DNA of 64,000 bases from Verrucomicrobiia bacterium (GTDB taxonomy: Bacteria > Verrucomicrobiota > Verrucomicrobiia > Opitutales > Cerasicoccaceae), in NCBI GenBank assembly GCA_030425485.1, contig JAUIAM010000013.1, positions 1-64,000 of the forward strand, read 5' to 3'. Shown here in pieces: positions 35,308 to 44,595 of this stretch (its first letter is position 1; each line of letters opens with the position of its first letter). The notes below the pieces were generated by a model, which worked only from the letters and a program-made list of their open reading frames with translations, had not been told where the DNA came from and searched no databases. Both the position numbers and the translations under genes were made by a program.

Positions 35308-36162
35308 GTGAATCCGCACCGCCACACCACCGTTATCCAGCCTGCCCAGAACTGGCTGGCCATTAACTGGCGCGAACTCTGGGAGTACCGCGATTTGCTC
35401 TTACTGCTGGTGCGCCGCGATTTCGTTGCCCGCTACAAGCAGAGCGTTCTCGGCCCGGCCTGGTTTGTCCTCCAGCCGCTCATCATGACGGTGTTTTTCA
35501 CCTTCATCTTCGGGCGCGTGGCTAACATCCCCTCCGACGGCAATGTCCCCCACTCCCTCATGTACCTATGCGGCCTGCTGGGTTGGAACTACTTCGCCCA
35601 AATCCTCCAGGGCTCCAGCACCACCTTTACTTCCAACGCCAACATCTTTCAGAAAATCTACTTCCCTCGGCTGGTCATGCCGCTGTCGGTCAGCATTTCG
35701 GCCCTCTTTACCTTCGCCATCCAGCTCGGGCTTTTCTTCGTCGTTTTTGCCTACTTTAAACTCTTCAGCAACGCAGGCAGCACCTTCTCACTGGGCTGGC
35801 AACTAGCCCTCGTGCCACTGCTCATTGCCCACTCAGCCATCCTCGCCCTCGGCGTCGGCATGTGGATGAGCGCGATCACGGCCAAGTACCGCGACCTCAC
35901 CCACCTCAATCAGTTCATCATCCAGATCTGGCTCTACCTCACGATTATTATCCCCGTCTCAAGCGTGCCCGCCGCCTACCAGACCCTCTTCCAGCTTAAC
36001 CCCATGGTGCCCGTGATCGAGCTCTACCGCCTCGCCTTCCTCGGCCACGGCGAATTTGACCCCACCCTCTACGGCTTCTCGCTCGCCCTTAGCCTGCTCC
36101 TGTTAATCACCGGCATGCTCTTCTTCCAGCGCACCAGCCGCACCTTCGCCGACACCGTCTAG
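35308..36162 (+). CDS. wzm: ABC-2-type polysaccharide exporter permease (Wzm-like)
   Basis: 284 residues, GTG start. Six TM segments in the ABC2 membrane fold: ELWEYRDLLLLLVRRDFVARYKQSVLGPAWFVLQPLIMTVFFTFIFG (the cytoplasmic amphipathic helix and TM1), GLLGWNYFAQILQGSS, VMPLSVSISALFTFAIQLGLFFV, LIAHSAILALGVGMWMSAITAKYRDLTHLNQFIIQIWLYLTIIIPVSSVP, LNPMVPVIELYR and a last TM near 255-275. It pairs with the downstream ATPase to flip lipid-linked polysaccharide across the inner membrane. It is preceded by the AT-rich leader and followed by a 62-bp spacer with two AATTTATAAA palindromes. Confidence 0.93.
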   Translation: MNPHRHTTVIQPAQNWLAINWRELWEYRDLLLLLVRRDFVARYKQSVLGPAWFVLQPLIMTVFFTFIFGRVANIPSDGNVPHSLMYLCGLLGWNYFAQILQGSSTTFTSNANIFQKIYFPRLVMPLSVSISALFTFAIQLGLFFVVFAYFKLFSNAGSTFSLGWQLALVPLLIAHSAILALGVGMWMSAITAKYRDLTHLNQFIIQIWLYLTIIIPVSSVPAAYQTLFQLNPMVPVIELYRLAFLGHGEFDPTLYGFSLALSLLLLITGMLFFQRTSRTFADTV

Positions 36163-36224
36163 GTCGATAAATTTATAAATTAAGAATTCCAAATTTATAA
36201 ATCCTCAACCTCCCATCTATCGCC
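36163..36224. repeat. Palindromic AT-rich spacer between wzm and wzt
   Basis: AAATTTATAAATT (36169-36181) and AAATTTATAAAT (36191-36202) lie 9 bases apart. Each contains the self-complementary core ATTTATAAAT. The same word occurs just before wzm. Role unknown: AT-rich ribosome standby region, operator or element remnant. Confidence 0.5.
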
Positions 36225-37532
36225 ATGTCCCGACCCATTCTCGAAGTTGACAAGCTCTCCAAGCTCTACCGCCTGGGCACGGTAGGCGCGGGCTCACTGC
36301 GGGAGTCACTGGAGCAGTGGTGGCGACAGAAAGCGGGCAAAGACGCAGGCGACGACTGGATCGAGCGCGCCAAGGTCCCACCCGATCGCGCCGGGCCCCG
36401 CCCGAATACCGTCTGGGCGCTCAAGGAGGCTTCCTTCACCGTAAACGAGGGCGAGACGCTCGGCATCATTGGCCGCAACGGCGCGGGCAAGTCCACCCTC
36501 CTCAAGCTCCTTTCGCGTATCACCGAGCCCACCTCCGGCAAGGCCACCATCCACGGCGTGGTCTCCTCCCTGCTCGAAGTCGGCACCGGCTTTCACCCCG
36601 AGCTCACGGGCCGTGAAAATATCTTTCTCAATGGCACCATCCTCGGCATGAAGCGACGCGAAATCAGCAGCAAGCTCGACGCCATTATCGAGTTTTCCGA
36701 GATCGGTGCCTTCATCGACACCCCCGTAAAACGCTACTCCAGCGGCATGACCGTCCGCCTGGCCTTTGCCGTGGCCGCCCACCTTGAGCCAGACGTCCTC
36801 ATCGTGGACGAGGTGCTCGCCGTTGGCGACGCCGCTTACCAGAAAAAGTGCATCGACAAGATGCGCGAAATCTCCCGTCAGGGCCGCACCGTGCTCTTTG
36901 TCAGCCACCAGCTTTCTACCCTGGCCAACCTCTGTGACCGTGCCATCCTCCTGCGCGACGGCCAGCTCAAGGCAGACGGCCCCTCCCGCGAGGTCATCAA
37001 CCAGTACCTCAACATCGGGGCCGACCACTCCGGCAGAACCGTCTGGGAAGACCGCGACAGCGCCCCCGGGGATGACATCGCTCGCCTGCGCAGCGTCACC
37101 GTTACCTGCGACGGTCTCCCCACCGACAATGTCGAGATCGACCGCGAAGTCGTCGTCGAAATCGAGTACTGGTGCCTCAAGGCCGGCGCCCGGCTCAACG
37201 TCGCCTTTATCCTGCTGGATAGTATCGGCACTCACATTTTTTCCTCTCCCAACCTCCCCTCTGCCCGCCTCGGTGATGACCAGTGGGGCTACGAGCCGCA
37301 CCCCGTCGGCCTCTACAAAAGCCGCATCACCCTCCCGGCCAACTTCCTCAGCGACGGCATGTACCTCGCTCACATTGGCCTCCAGACCGACGCCTCGCAC
37401 CTCAACGCCTGGGCTGCCAACGCCGTCAGCTTCATGGTCCATGACACCGGGGCCATGCGGGTCGAGTACCACAACAACTGGCTCGGACTCCTGCGCCCGA
37501 AGTTCAACTGGTCCACAGATAAACTCGACTAA
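36225..37532 (+). CDS. wzt: Polysaccharide ABC exporter ATPase with C-terminal glycan-binding-type domain (Wzt-like)
   Basis: 435 residues. The nucleotide-binding domain has Walker A GRNGAGKST (83-91), a Q-loop region, signature YSSGMTVRLAF and Walker B VLIVDEVLAVGD, plus H-loop SHQ. An insertion near residues 30-60 (QKAGKDAGDDWIERAKVPPDRAGP) is common in Wzt proteins of this type. Residues about 275-430 form the Wzt C-terminal jelly-roll domain (ITLPANFLSDGMYLAHIGLQ...), which in E. coli O8/O9a binds the modified end of the polymer and couples termination to export. With Wzm it forms the exporter for the locus. Confidence 0.93.
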   Translation: MSRPILEVDKLSKLYRLGTVGAGSLRESLEQWWRQKAGKDAGDDWIERAKVPPDRAGPRPNTVWALKEASFTVNEGETLGIIGRNGAGKSTLLKLLSRITEPTSGKATIHGVVSSLLEVGTGFHPELTGRENIFLNGTILGMKRREISSKLDAIIEFSEIGAFIDTPVKRYSSGMTVRLAFAVAAHLEPDVLIVDEVLAVGDAAYQKKCIDKMREISRQGRTVLFVSHQLSTLANLCDRAILLRDGQLKADGPSREVINQYLNIGADHSGRTVWEDRDSAPGDDIARLRSVTVTCDGLPTDNVEIDREVVVEIEYWCLKAGARLNVAFILLDSIGTHIFSSPNLPSARLGDDQWGYEPHPVGLYKSRITLPANFLSDGMYLAHIGLQTDASHLNAWAANAVSFMVHDTGAMRVEYHNNWLGLLRPKFNWSTDKLD

Positions 37533-38894
37533 ATGCCCGGCACCGCACACCCCGTTTTTGCGCTCCCCGAGTGGCTTCCGCACCTCGGCGGGCTGGCCAC
37601 CTTTTACCTGCACCTTGCCCGTTGCCGTAGCGAGCTTGGCCTGCCCACCACCATCCTCACCACGCAAAAGGAAGCCGTCGACCCCGGCTGGCCGCACGTC
37701 ACTGTGGTCAAACTGGCCGACCAGCGCTACGAGCACTTCGTCCGCTATGGCCAATGGCTACCCGACGGCTGGGAAGTCGCCGCTATGTCGCTTGCCGCAG
37801 GCACCGCCATGCGCGACTGGCTCCGCGAGCATGCGCCCGCAAATAGCGTCACCTTTGCCGCCGAATTCCTCGGCTACGCCTCCATACTGTGCGGCCCCGA
37901 GCTCCCCCCGCTGGTCGTCACCGCGCACGGCTCCATGGGGCAGATAGCAGCACGCTCACAGGGCGGCATGCAGAGCCCGGACGCTGGCTTTGTCCGCATG
38001 ATCGAGTCCGACGCCCTCCTGCGCGCCGACCTCACCACCGCCTATAGCCCGACCAACGCCGCAGAATGGTCCGCAACACTCCAGCGTAACATCCCTTGTA
38101 TCGACCCGCCCTTTTTTCCGTATCAGGATTTGGATACAAAGGAGAATACAGCCCGTCCAAGCGCCCCGCTTCGGTGCATTGTCGTCGGCCGCCTGCAAGA
38201 CTGGAAGGGCGCCCTCACCTTGGCCGATGCGCTCGAGCTGCTCACCCCGGACGAACGTACCAAACTCCGCATCGACTGGTATGGCGGCGACACCTCGACC
38301 GCCCCCGGCGGCGCATCCCTTGCACAATGGCTGGAGCAACACCATCCTGACGTTTTCGGTAAATGCCTTCGCTGGCACGGCCCTATCCCCCGCGAGCAAG
38401 TCCTCAGCCGACAAGCCGAGGCCGACCTCTGCCTAGTCCCTTCCATGTGGGACACGCTGAACTTCACCGCCCTTGAAGCCATGGCCGCAGGCACGCCTGT
38501 CGCTATCTCCACGGGCGCCGGCGCCGCCTATCTCGTTGACGACGACACAGGCTTTACCTTTCCCGCCAACAATCCCCAGGCCCTGGCAGACACGCTCAGG
38601 CACTTGCTAACGCAAGCCGAGCAGCTCCCTGCGATGGGTCAACGCTGCAAGCAGCAACTCGCCGAGCGCTTTGCCCCCGCAGCCTGCGTACATCGCTACA
38701 ACGAGGCCGCACAACAAGCCATCAATGCCCGCCAATCCCCCTACGCCCACCTTCGCCTTGACGGCACCGGAAACAGCCTCCTGCCGCTGATCGAAACCAT
38801 CATGCAGGCCGATAAGCTCCCGCGTCGCAGTTCACGCGAACTCATCTCCGCGCTCACCCAAAAATTTAGCCAACGGCTCGGTCTGGATGGATAA
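37533..38894 (+). CDS. Glycosyltransferase family 4-like
   Basis: 453 residues. GT-B fold: N-terminal half opens with PEWLPHLGGLATFYLHLARCRSELGLPTTIL, the acceptor-side pattern of GT4 enzymes. The C-terminal half has CIVVGRLQDWKGALTLADALELL, WHGPIPREQVLSRQAEADLCLVPSMWDTLNFTALEAMAAGTPVAISTGAG (E-x7-E-like GT4 motif), ending with a helical region. ATG begins immediately after the wzt stop codon. It adds a sugar from a nucleotide donor on the cytoplasmic face; donor and acceptor are unknown. Confidence 0.88.
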   Translation: MPGTAHPVFALPEWLPHLGGLATFYLHLARCRSELGLPTTILTTQKEAVDPGWPHVTVVKLADQRYEHFVRYGQWLPDGWEVAAMSLAAGTAMRDWLREHAPANSVTFAAEFLGYASILCGPELPPLVVTAHGSMGQIAARSQGGMQSPDAGFVRMIESDALLRADLTTAYSPTNAAEWSATLQRNIPCIDPPFFPYQDLDTKENTARPSAPLRCIVVGRLQDWKGALTLADALELLTPDERTKLRIDWYGGDTSTAPGGASLAQWLEQHHPDVFGKCLRWHGPIPREQVLSRQAEADLCLVPSMWDTLNFTALEAMAAGTPVAISTGAGAAYLVDDDTGFTFPANNPQALADTLRHLLTQAEQLPAMGQRCKQQLAERFAPAACVHRYNEAAQQAINARQSPYAHLRLDGTGNSLLPLIETIMQADKLPRRSSRELISALTQKFSQRLGLDG

Positions 38895-39843
38895 GCCCCC
38901 ACCCCGTGTCTCCGTGCTCATGCCCGCTTACAATGCGCAGAGCACCATCACAGAAACCGTTGAGAGCATCCTGCGGCAAACCCTGAACGACTTCGAGTTC
39001 ATCATCGTCGATGACGGCTCGACCGACGCTACCCTTGAGTTGCTGCAAAACTTCGCCCAGCAGGACGCACGCCTGCACATCCTCAGCCGACCAAACACCG
39101 GCATCGTCGGCGCGCTCAACGACGGGCTCGCTCTCTGCCAGGGCCAATTCATCGCCCGTATGGATGCGGATGACATCGCCTACCCCGAACGCCTCAGCGC
39201 ACAGGTGCAGTTTCTCGACACCCATCCCAACTGCGTCGGCGTCGGCTCCTGGGTGCAGTTCCTCGACCCGGACGGCTCCCCCATCTGGACATGGAAAATG
39301 AACGGCGACCCACAGACCATTGCCAACGGACTGCTTGAGGGCAGCGTCGCCGGGCTCGTACACCCCGCCATGATGCTCCGCAGCGACGCCGTCGAAGCCG
39401 TCGGTGGCTACCGTCAAGCGTGTACCTACGTGGAGGACTTTGACCTCTTCCTCCGCCTCAGCCAACTCGGCAATTTTTCAATCGTCCCGCAGTGCCTGCT
39501 GGGCTACCGCCAGCTCCTGACCAGCATCAACGCCACCCGCAACCGCGCTGACCGTATCGCCATCAAGAACGCCCTGCTGGCCGAGGCCCGCGCAAAAAAA
39601 GGCCTGCCTCCCAAGACACTCGTTCCCGCACCACTCAGCCCCGAAGGTACGCTGCTGGAGTGGGTCGGCCTGGCCCTGATCGAGCACAACTTTACCAGCG
39701 CGCGCAAAACCCTCTGGCGCATTTTTAAACAAAAGCCCTTCGGCTCCGCATTCCGCCACGCCACTGGCCTAATTGCCTCTTCCAGCCTGGCCAGACTCCG
39801 CGTCAAAGCAGGTGCATTACGCCAGCGCGTATTCAGAAAATGA
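38887..39843 (+). CDS. Glycosyltransferase family 2
   Basis: 318 residues, GT-A fold. VSVLMPAYNAQSTITETVESILRQTLNDFEFIIVDDGSTDAT (about 8-50) is the nucleotide-binding start. NTGIVGALNDGLALCQGQFIARMDADDIAYPERL carries the DxD metal motif (DADD near 99). YVEDFDLFLRLSQLG is the catalytic-base region. The C-terminal 90 residues are basic and probably membrane-associated. It overlaps the preceding gene by 8 bases and the next by 4. Confidence 0.9.
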   Translation: MDKPPPRVSVLMPAYNAQSTITETVESILRQTLNDFEFIIVDDGSTDATLELLQNFAQQDARLHILSRPNTGIVGALNDGLALCQGQFIARMDADDIAYPERLSAQVQFLDTHPNCVGVGSWVQFLDPDGSPIWTWKMNGDPQTIANGLLEGSVAGLVHPAMMLRSDAVEAVGGYRQACTYVEDFDLFLRLSQLGNFSIVPQCLLGYRQLLTSINATRNRADRIAIKNALLAEARAKKGLPPKTLVPAPLSPEGTLLEWVGLALIEHNFTSARKTLWRIFKQKPFGSAFRHATGLIASSSLARLRVKAGALRQRVFRK

Positions 39844-40790
39844 ATACAGCCGTAGCATTCATCATCTTTAAGCGCCCGGATACCACGCGCGTAGTTTTTG
39901 ACGCCATCCGCCGCGCCAAGCCCTTGCGTTTGTACCTCATTGCCGATGGTGCCCGGCCGGACAAACCAGGCGAAGCCGAGGCCGTCGCGGCAACACGGAA
40001 AGCCGTGGCCAACATCGACTGGCCCTGTCAGGTTACCCATATCTTCAGCGAGAAAAACCTCGGCTGCCGCCTGCGCGTCAGCAGTGGGCTAAACGAAGTC
40101 TTCGCCCGCGAGCACGAAGCCATCATCCTCGAAGACGACTGCCTCCCGGACCCCAGTTTCTTCCCCTTCTGCGAAGCTCTCCTCGAACGCTACCGAGACG
40201 AGCCACGCATCATGCACATCGGCGGCGGGAATTATCAAGGTGGACGCCGCCGCAGCGAGGACAGCTACTTTTTTAGCATGTTTCCCCACTGCTGGGGTTG
40301 GGCCACTTGGCGCGATGCCTGGCAGCAAATCGACCTCGACCTGAGCAGCTATTCGCCAGAGCCGCTTGGACAGGGCTGGGCACGCTACCTCACCACACAG
40401 TCAGAGCTTGATTTCTGGACCAATATTTTTGGCAAGATACACCAGCGACCCAACGAAAACTCCTCTTGGGCCTACCCCTGGACCTACACCTGCTGGCACC
40501 ATGCTGGTCTGAGCATTCACCCGGCCAAAAACCTCGTCCAAAACATCGGCACTGGAGGCGATGCCACCCACACCGACTTCATCCCCTACATCCAGCGGGC
40601 CAAAGCCCACCCCCTCACGATCGAACGCCACCCGGTTCAAATCGAGCGCCACCAGGAGGCCGACAGCTTCACCTTCCGCGCCGTCTATCTCTGGCAGGAA
40701 ACACGCTGGTACATCCGCGTCCTCAGCGCACTGCGCATCAAGTTAGGGGCACTGCGCCACAAAATTTTCCCGCCCTCACCCACACCGTGA
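39840..40790 (+). CDS. GT-A glycosyltransferase of the HlpA/GNT-I-like group
   Basis: 316 residues. It opens with TAVAFIIFKRPDTTRVVFDAIRRAKPLRLYLIADGARPDKPGE, followed by SEKNLGCRLRVSSGLNEVFAREHEAIILEDDCLPDPSFFPFCEALLERYRD, where EDDC is the metal-binding acidic motif, then FFSMFPHCWGWATWRDAWQQ. These are the hallmarks of proteins annotated as hemolytic protein HlpA-like or nucleotide-diphospho-sugar transferases related to GNT-I. Translationally coupled to both neighbours (ATGA upstream, GTGA downstream). Linkage unknown. Confidence 0.85.
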   Translation: MNTAVAFIIFKRPDTTRVVFDAIRRAKPLRLYLIADGARPDKPGEAEAVAATRKAVANIDWPCQVTHIFSEKNLGCRLRVSSGLNEVFAREHEAIILEDDCLPDPSFFPFCEALLERYRDEPRIMHIGGGNYQGGRRRSEDSYFFSMFPHCWGWATWRDAWQQIDLDLSSYSPEPLGQGWARYLTTQSELDFWTNIFGKIHQRPNENSSWAYPWTYTCWHHAGLSIHPAKNLVQNIGTGGDATHTDFIPYIQRAKAHPLTIERHPVQIERHQEADSFTFRAVYLWQETRWYIRVLSALRIKLGALRHKIFPPSPTP

Positions 40791-42052
40791 AAGTCTGCCA
40801 CCTCAGTACGTTCGATCTCACCGGGGGCGCCGCTAAAGCCATGACACGGCTGCACAGCGGCCTGCGTGAAGCCGGCATCGACTCACACATTTATTGCAGT
40901 GTAAAAAGCAGCAACGACCCGCATACCCACGCGCTCAAGTGGCGCAATACCCTGCCCGCTCGGCTAGCTAGAAAGCTCTTCACCTACCGTCACCCAGAGC
41001 CCCAGCCTAAAGCCCCCAACCTCTTCTTTAGCCAGCCACGGTCATGGACCGGGGCGCAAGCTTGGGAGCAAATCAGTTCCTGCGATGTGCTGCATATCCA
41101 TTGGGCGTCCGCCCTGCCGGAACACTACATTCCCGCGCCGCTTGATTGGCCCGCCACGATCGCGGCCCTTCCCCGCAACCTCCCCGTCCTTGTCACCCTG
41201 CATGACATGAACGCCTTTACCGGTGGCTGCCATTACACCGTAGACTGCGAGCGATTTAAAATCGGCTGTGGCCAATGCCCGCAACTGGCTTCCCCAAGCC
41301 CCAGCGATCAAAGCACACAGATTTGGAGAACCCGCCTGAAAGTGTATCAGAAACTCAATACACGCCTCTCTATCCATGCCACCAGCTCATACATCAAGCG
41401 CATGGCCGAGCAGAGCCCACTGCTGAGCGGTATTTCAACCTCACTGGTGCCACTTGGGGTAGACACCGAGATCTACCAACCGCGTGAGCGTAACCCACTG
41501 CGCGATAAATACACGATTCCCTCCGATGCGCTGGTCCTGCTCTTCGTCAGCGATTCGCTCAGCAATCCGCTTAAGGGCATGAATATCCTCTCCGAGGCTC
41601 TCGGCCTGCTTAAGCTGCCAGACAATCTGCTCCTGCTCTCCGTCGGGCGAGATGTCCCCACCCTGACCAGCAATACCCCATGCCGCCACCTCGGTCATAT
41701 TTCCAACGAGCCCGAACTGGCGGAGACCTACGCACTCTCCGATATCTTCATCTTTCCCAGCAGGCAGGAGACCTTTGGCCAGACGCCGCTCGAAGCAATG
41801 GCCTCGGGCTGCGCGCTCGCAGCCTGCCCCGCAGGTGCAATACCCGATATCGTCACACATGGTCGCGATGGGCTGATCGCCGACTCAGCTACGCCAGAAG
41901 CACTGGCATCCTGTCTTGAAAAGCTGATACATGATGCGCCCCTACGCAGCAATCTTGGGCAAAATGCCCGCACCCGCGTCGAGCAGGCCTACTCCCTTGA
42001 CCATAGCACACGCGGCATGATCGACCTTTACCAAAGCATCTGCCCCTCATGA
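40787..42052 (+). CDS. Glycosyltransferase family 4 (GTG start)
   Basis: 421 residues from GTG at 40787, which overlaps the preceding stop as GTGA. The product begins VKVCHLSTFDLTGGAAKAMTRLHSGLREAGIDSHIY, the typical GT4 N-terminus. An LTG-type acceptor domain includes CDVLHIHWASALPEHY and VLVTLHDMNAFTGGCHYTVDCERFKIGCGQCPQL, a Cys-rich segment often seen in this subgroup. The donor domain has LLFVSDSLSNPLKGMNIL and SDIFIFPSRQETFGQTPLEAMASGCALAACPAGAIPDIV. Longer upstream frames lack family similarity, so the GTG start is chosen. Confidence 0.9.
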   Translation: MKVCHLSTFDLTGGAAKAMTRLHSGLREAGIDSHIYCSVKSSNDPHTHALKWRNTLPARLARKLFTYRHPEPQPKAPNLFFSQPRSWTGAQAWEQISSCDVLHIHWASALPEHYIPAPLDWPATIAALPRNLPVLVTLHDMNAFTGGCHYTVDCERFKIGCGQCPQLASPSPSDQSTQIWRTRLKVYQKLNTRLSIHATSSYIKRMAEQSPLLSGISTSLVPLGVDTEIYQPRERNPLRDKYTIPSDALVLLFVSDSLSNPLKGMNILSEALGLLKLPDNLLLLSVGRDVPTLTSNTPCRHLGHISNEPELAETYALSDIFIFPSRQETFGQTPLEAMASGCALAACPAGAIPDIVTHGRDGLIADSATPEALASCLEKLIHDAPLRSNLGQNARTRVEQAYSLDHSTRGMIDLYQSICPS

Positions 42053-42804
42053 AGCCATCGTCCGAAACCATCCTCGGCATTTCCTTTTATACCGGCACGC
42101 TGGACGGCGCCATTGAGCACGTCGTACGCGAAGGCGGACTCCTCGTCGCCCCCTCCGGACCGGGCTTAGCCACTCTCGCCCACGAACCCGTCTATCAAGC
42201 GTGTGTCGAAGGCAGTGATCTCGCCCTGACCGATAGCGGGCTCCTCGTCATCCTCTGGAACCTGCTGCACCGCCCCAAAATCCCCAAGATATCAGGCTAC
42301 CTCTATTTCCGTGAACTGGTAAAGCACGCTGCTCTGCGCGAGCCTGGAGCCACCTTCTGGATTATGCCCAGCGAGAAAGAAATGCACATTAACCTCAAGT
42401 GGTTGAGCACTGTCATGGGCATTCCGGCAACCGAAGAGGACTGCTACCTGGCCCCGCACTATGGCCCGGGCCACATCGCAGACGCCGCCCTGCTTGACAT
42501 CCTTGAGGCCCGCAAGCCGCGTTTCATCTTTGTCAACATCGGCGGGGGCGTACAGGAGCGTCTCGGCTACACCCTGCGCAATGCACTCCCCTACCGCCCG
42601 GGCATTATCTGCACCGGCGCGGCCATTGCCTTCTTCACCGGAGAGCAGGCTAATATCCCCGCCTGGGCAGACCGCTTGCACCTCGGCTGGCTGGCGCGTA
42701 TCATCTCCGACCCACGGCGCTACCTGCCCCGCTACACCGCAGCGCTTCGGCTTATCCCACTCTTTTTACGCTACGGACGTAAACGCCCTGCCTCCCAGAA
42801 CTGA
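42049..42804 (+). CDS. WecG/TagA/CpsF-family glycosyltransferase (GT26)
   Basis: 251 residues. GT26 pattern: TLDGAIEHVVREGGLLVAPSGPGLATLAHEPVYQACVEGSDLALTDSGLLVILWNLLHRPKIPKISGYLYF (the catalytic Asp in TDSGLLV near residue 64), FIFVNIGGGVQERLGYTLRNAL, and ICTGAAIAFFTGEQANIPAWADRLHLGWLARIISDPRRYLPRY. WecG and TagA add the second sugar onto the lipid-linked primer. It is thus a candidate to follow the divergent WcaJ-type initiating enzyme. Overlaps its upstream neighbour by ATGA. Confidence 0.9.
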   Translation: MKPSSETILGISFYTGTLDGAIEHVVREGGLLVAPSGPGLATLAHEPVYQACVEGSDLALTDSGLLVILWNLLHRPKIPKISGYLYFRELVKHAALREPGATFWIMPSEKEMHINLKWLSTVMGIPATEEDCYLAPHYGPGHIADAALLDILEARKPRFIFVNIGGGVQERLGYTLRNALPYRPGIICTGAAIAFFTGEQANIPAWADRLHLGWLARIISDPRRYLPRYTAALRLIPLFLRYGRKRPASQN

Positions 42805-42805
42805 C

Positions 42806-43561
42806 ATGCCACACGCACTGCGACAAGCACTCAAGAAGCTGGCCCCTGCGCCACTCCAGCCGCCTGTACTGGCAGAGCGTTTCCTCGCAAGCATGCGCCA
42901 GGAAAGCGTGTTGCGACGTGGTCCTTTCAGCGGCATGAACTACGGTTGGGAGCAGGTTTTCAGCGCCCAACTCCCTAAGTTCCTTGGCACCTACGAGCAG
43001 GAGATTTTTCCACTGCTGGAGAAAGTGTTCGCCCAAGACTTCGACACGATCGTCGACGTCGGCGCAGCCGAAGGCTACTACGCTGTAGGGCTGGCCAGAC
43101 GTTTTCCCCGCGCAAATATCATCGCCTACGAAGCCCTGAAGAAAGGGCAGCGCCTCATCGCAGATCTTGCAGCAAATAATGGTGTAAGCGACAGAGTTAC
43201 CGTCAAAGGCCTCTGTCAGCCGGGCGACCTCCAGTCTGCTCTCAGCGGACGAGCTTTTGTCATGATGGATGTCGAGGGTGCGGAAGACTTCCTGCTCGAT
43301 CCGAATACGACCCCCGCACTCAAGCAGGCCGCCCTGCTTTTCGAGTCCCACGACGCCCTGGTTCCCGGTGTGGGCCAGCGCGTTTGTAGTCGTTTTTCTG
43401 ATACGCATGTCATCACAACTGCGGAATCCCGGCAACGGACAGCGGAAGACTTCCCCCCGATTCTGGGATGGCGCAAGCCCTTCCTGAGATACTACCTGAG
43501 CGGCTGGCTGGTTGACCGCCAAAATCCGACCGTCTGGTATCTCCTGGAGCCGAAAGCATGA
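42806..43561 (+). CDS. SAM-dependent methyltransferase (FkbM-like)
   Basis: 251 residues from ATG 42806, one base after the preceding stop. The Rossmann SAM motif DTIVDVGAAEGYYAVGLARRFP (about 72-93) is followed by IIAYEALKKGQRLIADLAANNGVSDRVTVKGLC and FVMMDVEGAEDFLLDP, the DVEGAE motif of FkbM-type O-methyltransferases. It probably methylates a sugar of the glycan. Methylation of chain ends is the termination signal read by some Wzt C-terminal domains, so this enzyme or the one at 46493 could cap the polymer. Overlaps the next gene by 4 bases. Confidence 0.85.
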   Translation: MPHALRQALKKLAPAPLQPPVLAERFLASMRQESVLRRGPFSGMNYGWEQVFSAQLPKFLGTYEQEIFPLLEKVFAQDFDTIVDVGAAEGYYAVGLARRFPRANIIAYEALKKGQRLIADLAANNGVSDRVTVKGLCQPGDLQSALSGRAFVMMDVEGAEDFLLDPNTTPALKQAALLFESHDALVPGVGQRVCSRFSDTHVITTAESRQRTAEDFPPILGWRKPFLRYYLSGWLVDRQNPTVWYLLEPKA

Positions 43562-44595
43562 TTACCGTTCAGCGCAACCTACCCGCTAACCTCATCGAGT
43601 CCGATCGGGAGCTCTTTTCTCCCCATTTGACTCACGAGATACCCGAACCCACCCTGCGAGCCCACCACAACGTGCGTGCGAGCGGCATGGGCATCCTCAT
43701 CAAAGGCCTCTCCCTCCTCCCGGACGCCTTTCCCGACACCCTTGAATCTAAGGAGTGGAGCTGGGAGTCGAGCAAATACAACCGTCTTCCGACCAAGCTC
43801 AAGCTCATCGCCAAAAGCCACCTCCCCGGGCGCAGAAAAGTCCTCACCGCCCCCTGCCTGTGGTGCACAGACACCTGGTCGCTGTCTTATTTCTTCTGGC
43901 TCACGGAGACACTTTCCCGGCTGGAATTTATTCGCAACGAACTGGACGCTGGCTGGCCGCTCATCCTCCCGGACCACTATCTGGTCGTCGACTTTGTTAA
44001 AACGGCTCTGGAGCTCTTCGGGATAGATAATCTTGTCCCAGTCCCGCTGGGCTGGCACTACCTCCTGAGCGAGGTCCACATCCCCACCCGTACGGCTGGC
44101 ATCCACCATTTCAACCCCGATCTGGTCCAGAAGGTCGGGCAGCGCTTCCGCTCAGCAAACATTGCCCAGCCAACTGGTTTGAGCGACAAGATCCACATCT
44201 CGCGCCGCAAAGCCCGCATCCGCAAGTTCATCAATCAGGACGAGGTAGAAGCTGTCTTCGATCACTTTGGCTACAGCACAGTCTGCATGGAAGACTTTTC
44301 CTTCCGCGAGCAGGTCGGCATGCTCACGAACGCCCGCGTCCTCGCCTCCATCCACGGAGCAGGTCTGGCCAACATGCTCATGATGCCGCCCGGCTCTCAG
44401 GTGTTTGAGATGCGCATGCGCGGCAACTTCAACAGCAGCTTCTTCAACCTCGCTGCGGCCTGCACCCACCCCTACTACTACCAAAGCTGTGAGCCCGAGA
44501 AGCCCAATCTGAATGAGCAGCAGAACAACTTTATCGCCGACATTTCGTTACTGAGGCAAAACCTGGAGCGTATCGAAAAAGCACGACAGCCATGA
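43558..44595 (+). CDS. Glycosyltransferase family 61 (DUF563) protein
   Basis: 345 residues. The GT61 pattern is clear in the second half: DKIHISRRKARIRKFINQDEVEAVFDHFGYSTVCMEDFSFREQVGMLTNARVLASIHGAGLANMLMMPPGSQVFEMR, including SIHGAGLANM. The first half has the usual WHWLTE-like area (LSYFFWLTETLSRLEFIRNEL) and LILPDHY. GT61 enzymes transfer xylose or other sugars, in bacteria mostly within capsule or LPS clusters. Coupled to both neighbours by 4-base overlaps. Confidence 0.88.
   Translation: MITVQRNLPANLIESDRELFSPHLTHEIPEPTLRAHHNVRASGMGILIKGLSLLPDAFPDTLESKEWSWESSKYNRLPTKLKLIAKSHLPGRRKVLTAPCLWCTDTWSLSYFFWLTETLSRLEFIRNELDAGWPLILPDHYLVVDFVKTALELFGIDNLVPVPLGWHYLLSEVHIPTRTAGIHHFNPDLVQKVGQRFRSANIAQPTGLSDKIHISRRKARIRKFINQDEVEAVFDHFGYSTVCMEDFSFREQVGMLTNARVLASIHGAGLANMLMMPPGSQVFEMRMRGNFNSSFFNLAAACTHPYYYQSCEPEKPNLNEQQNNFIADISLLRQNLERIEKARQP

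Noticed and set aside
36306-37754. Minus-strand frame of 482 codons opposite wzt
   Set aside because: Mirror frame of the Wzt coding sequence, Val/Gly/Asp-rich as expected for antisense of GC-rich genes.
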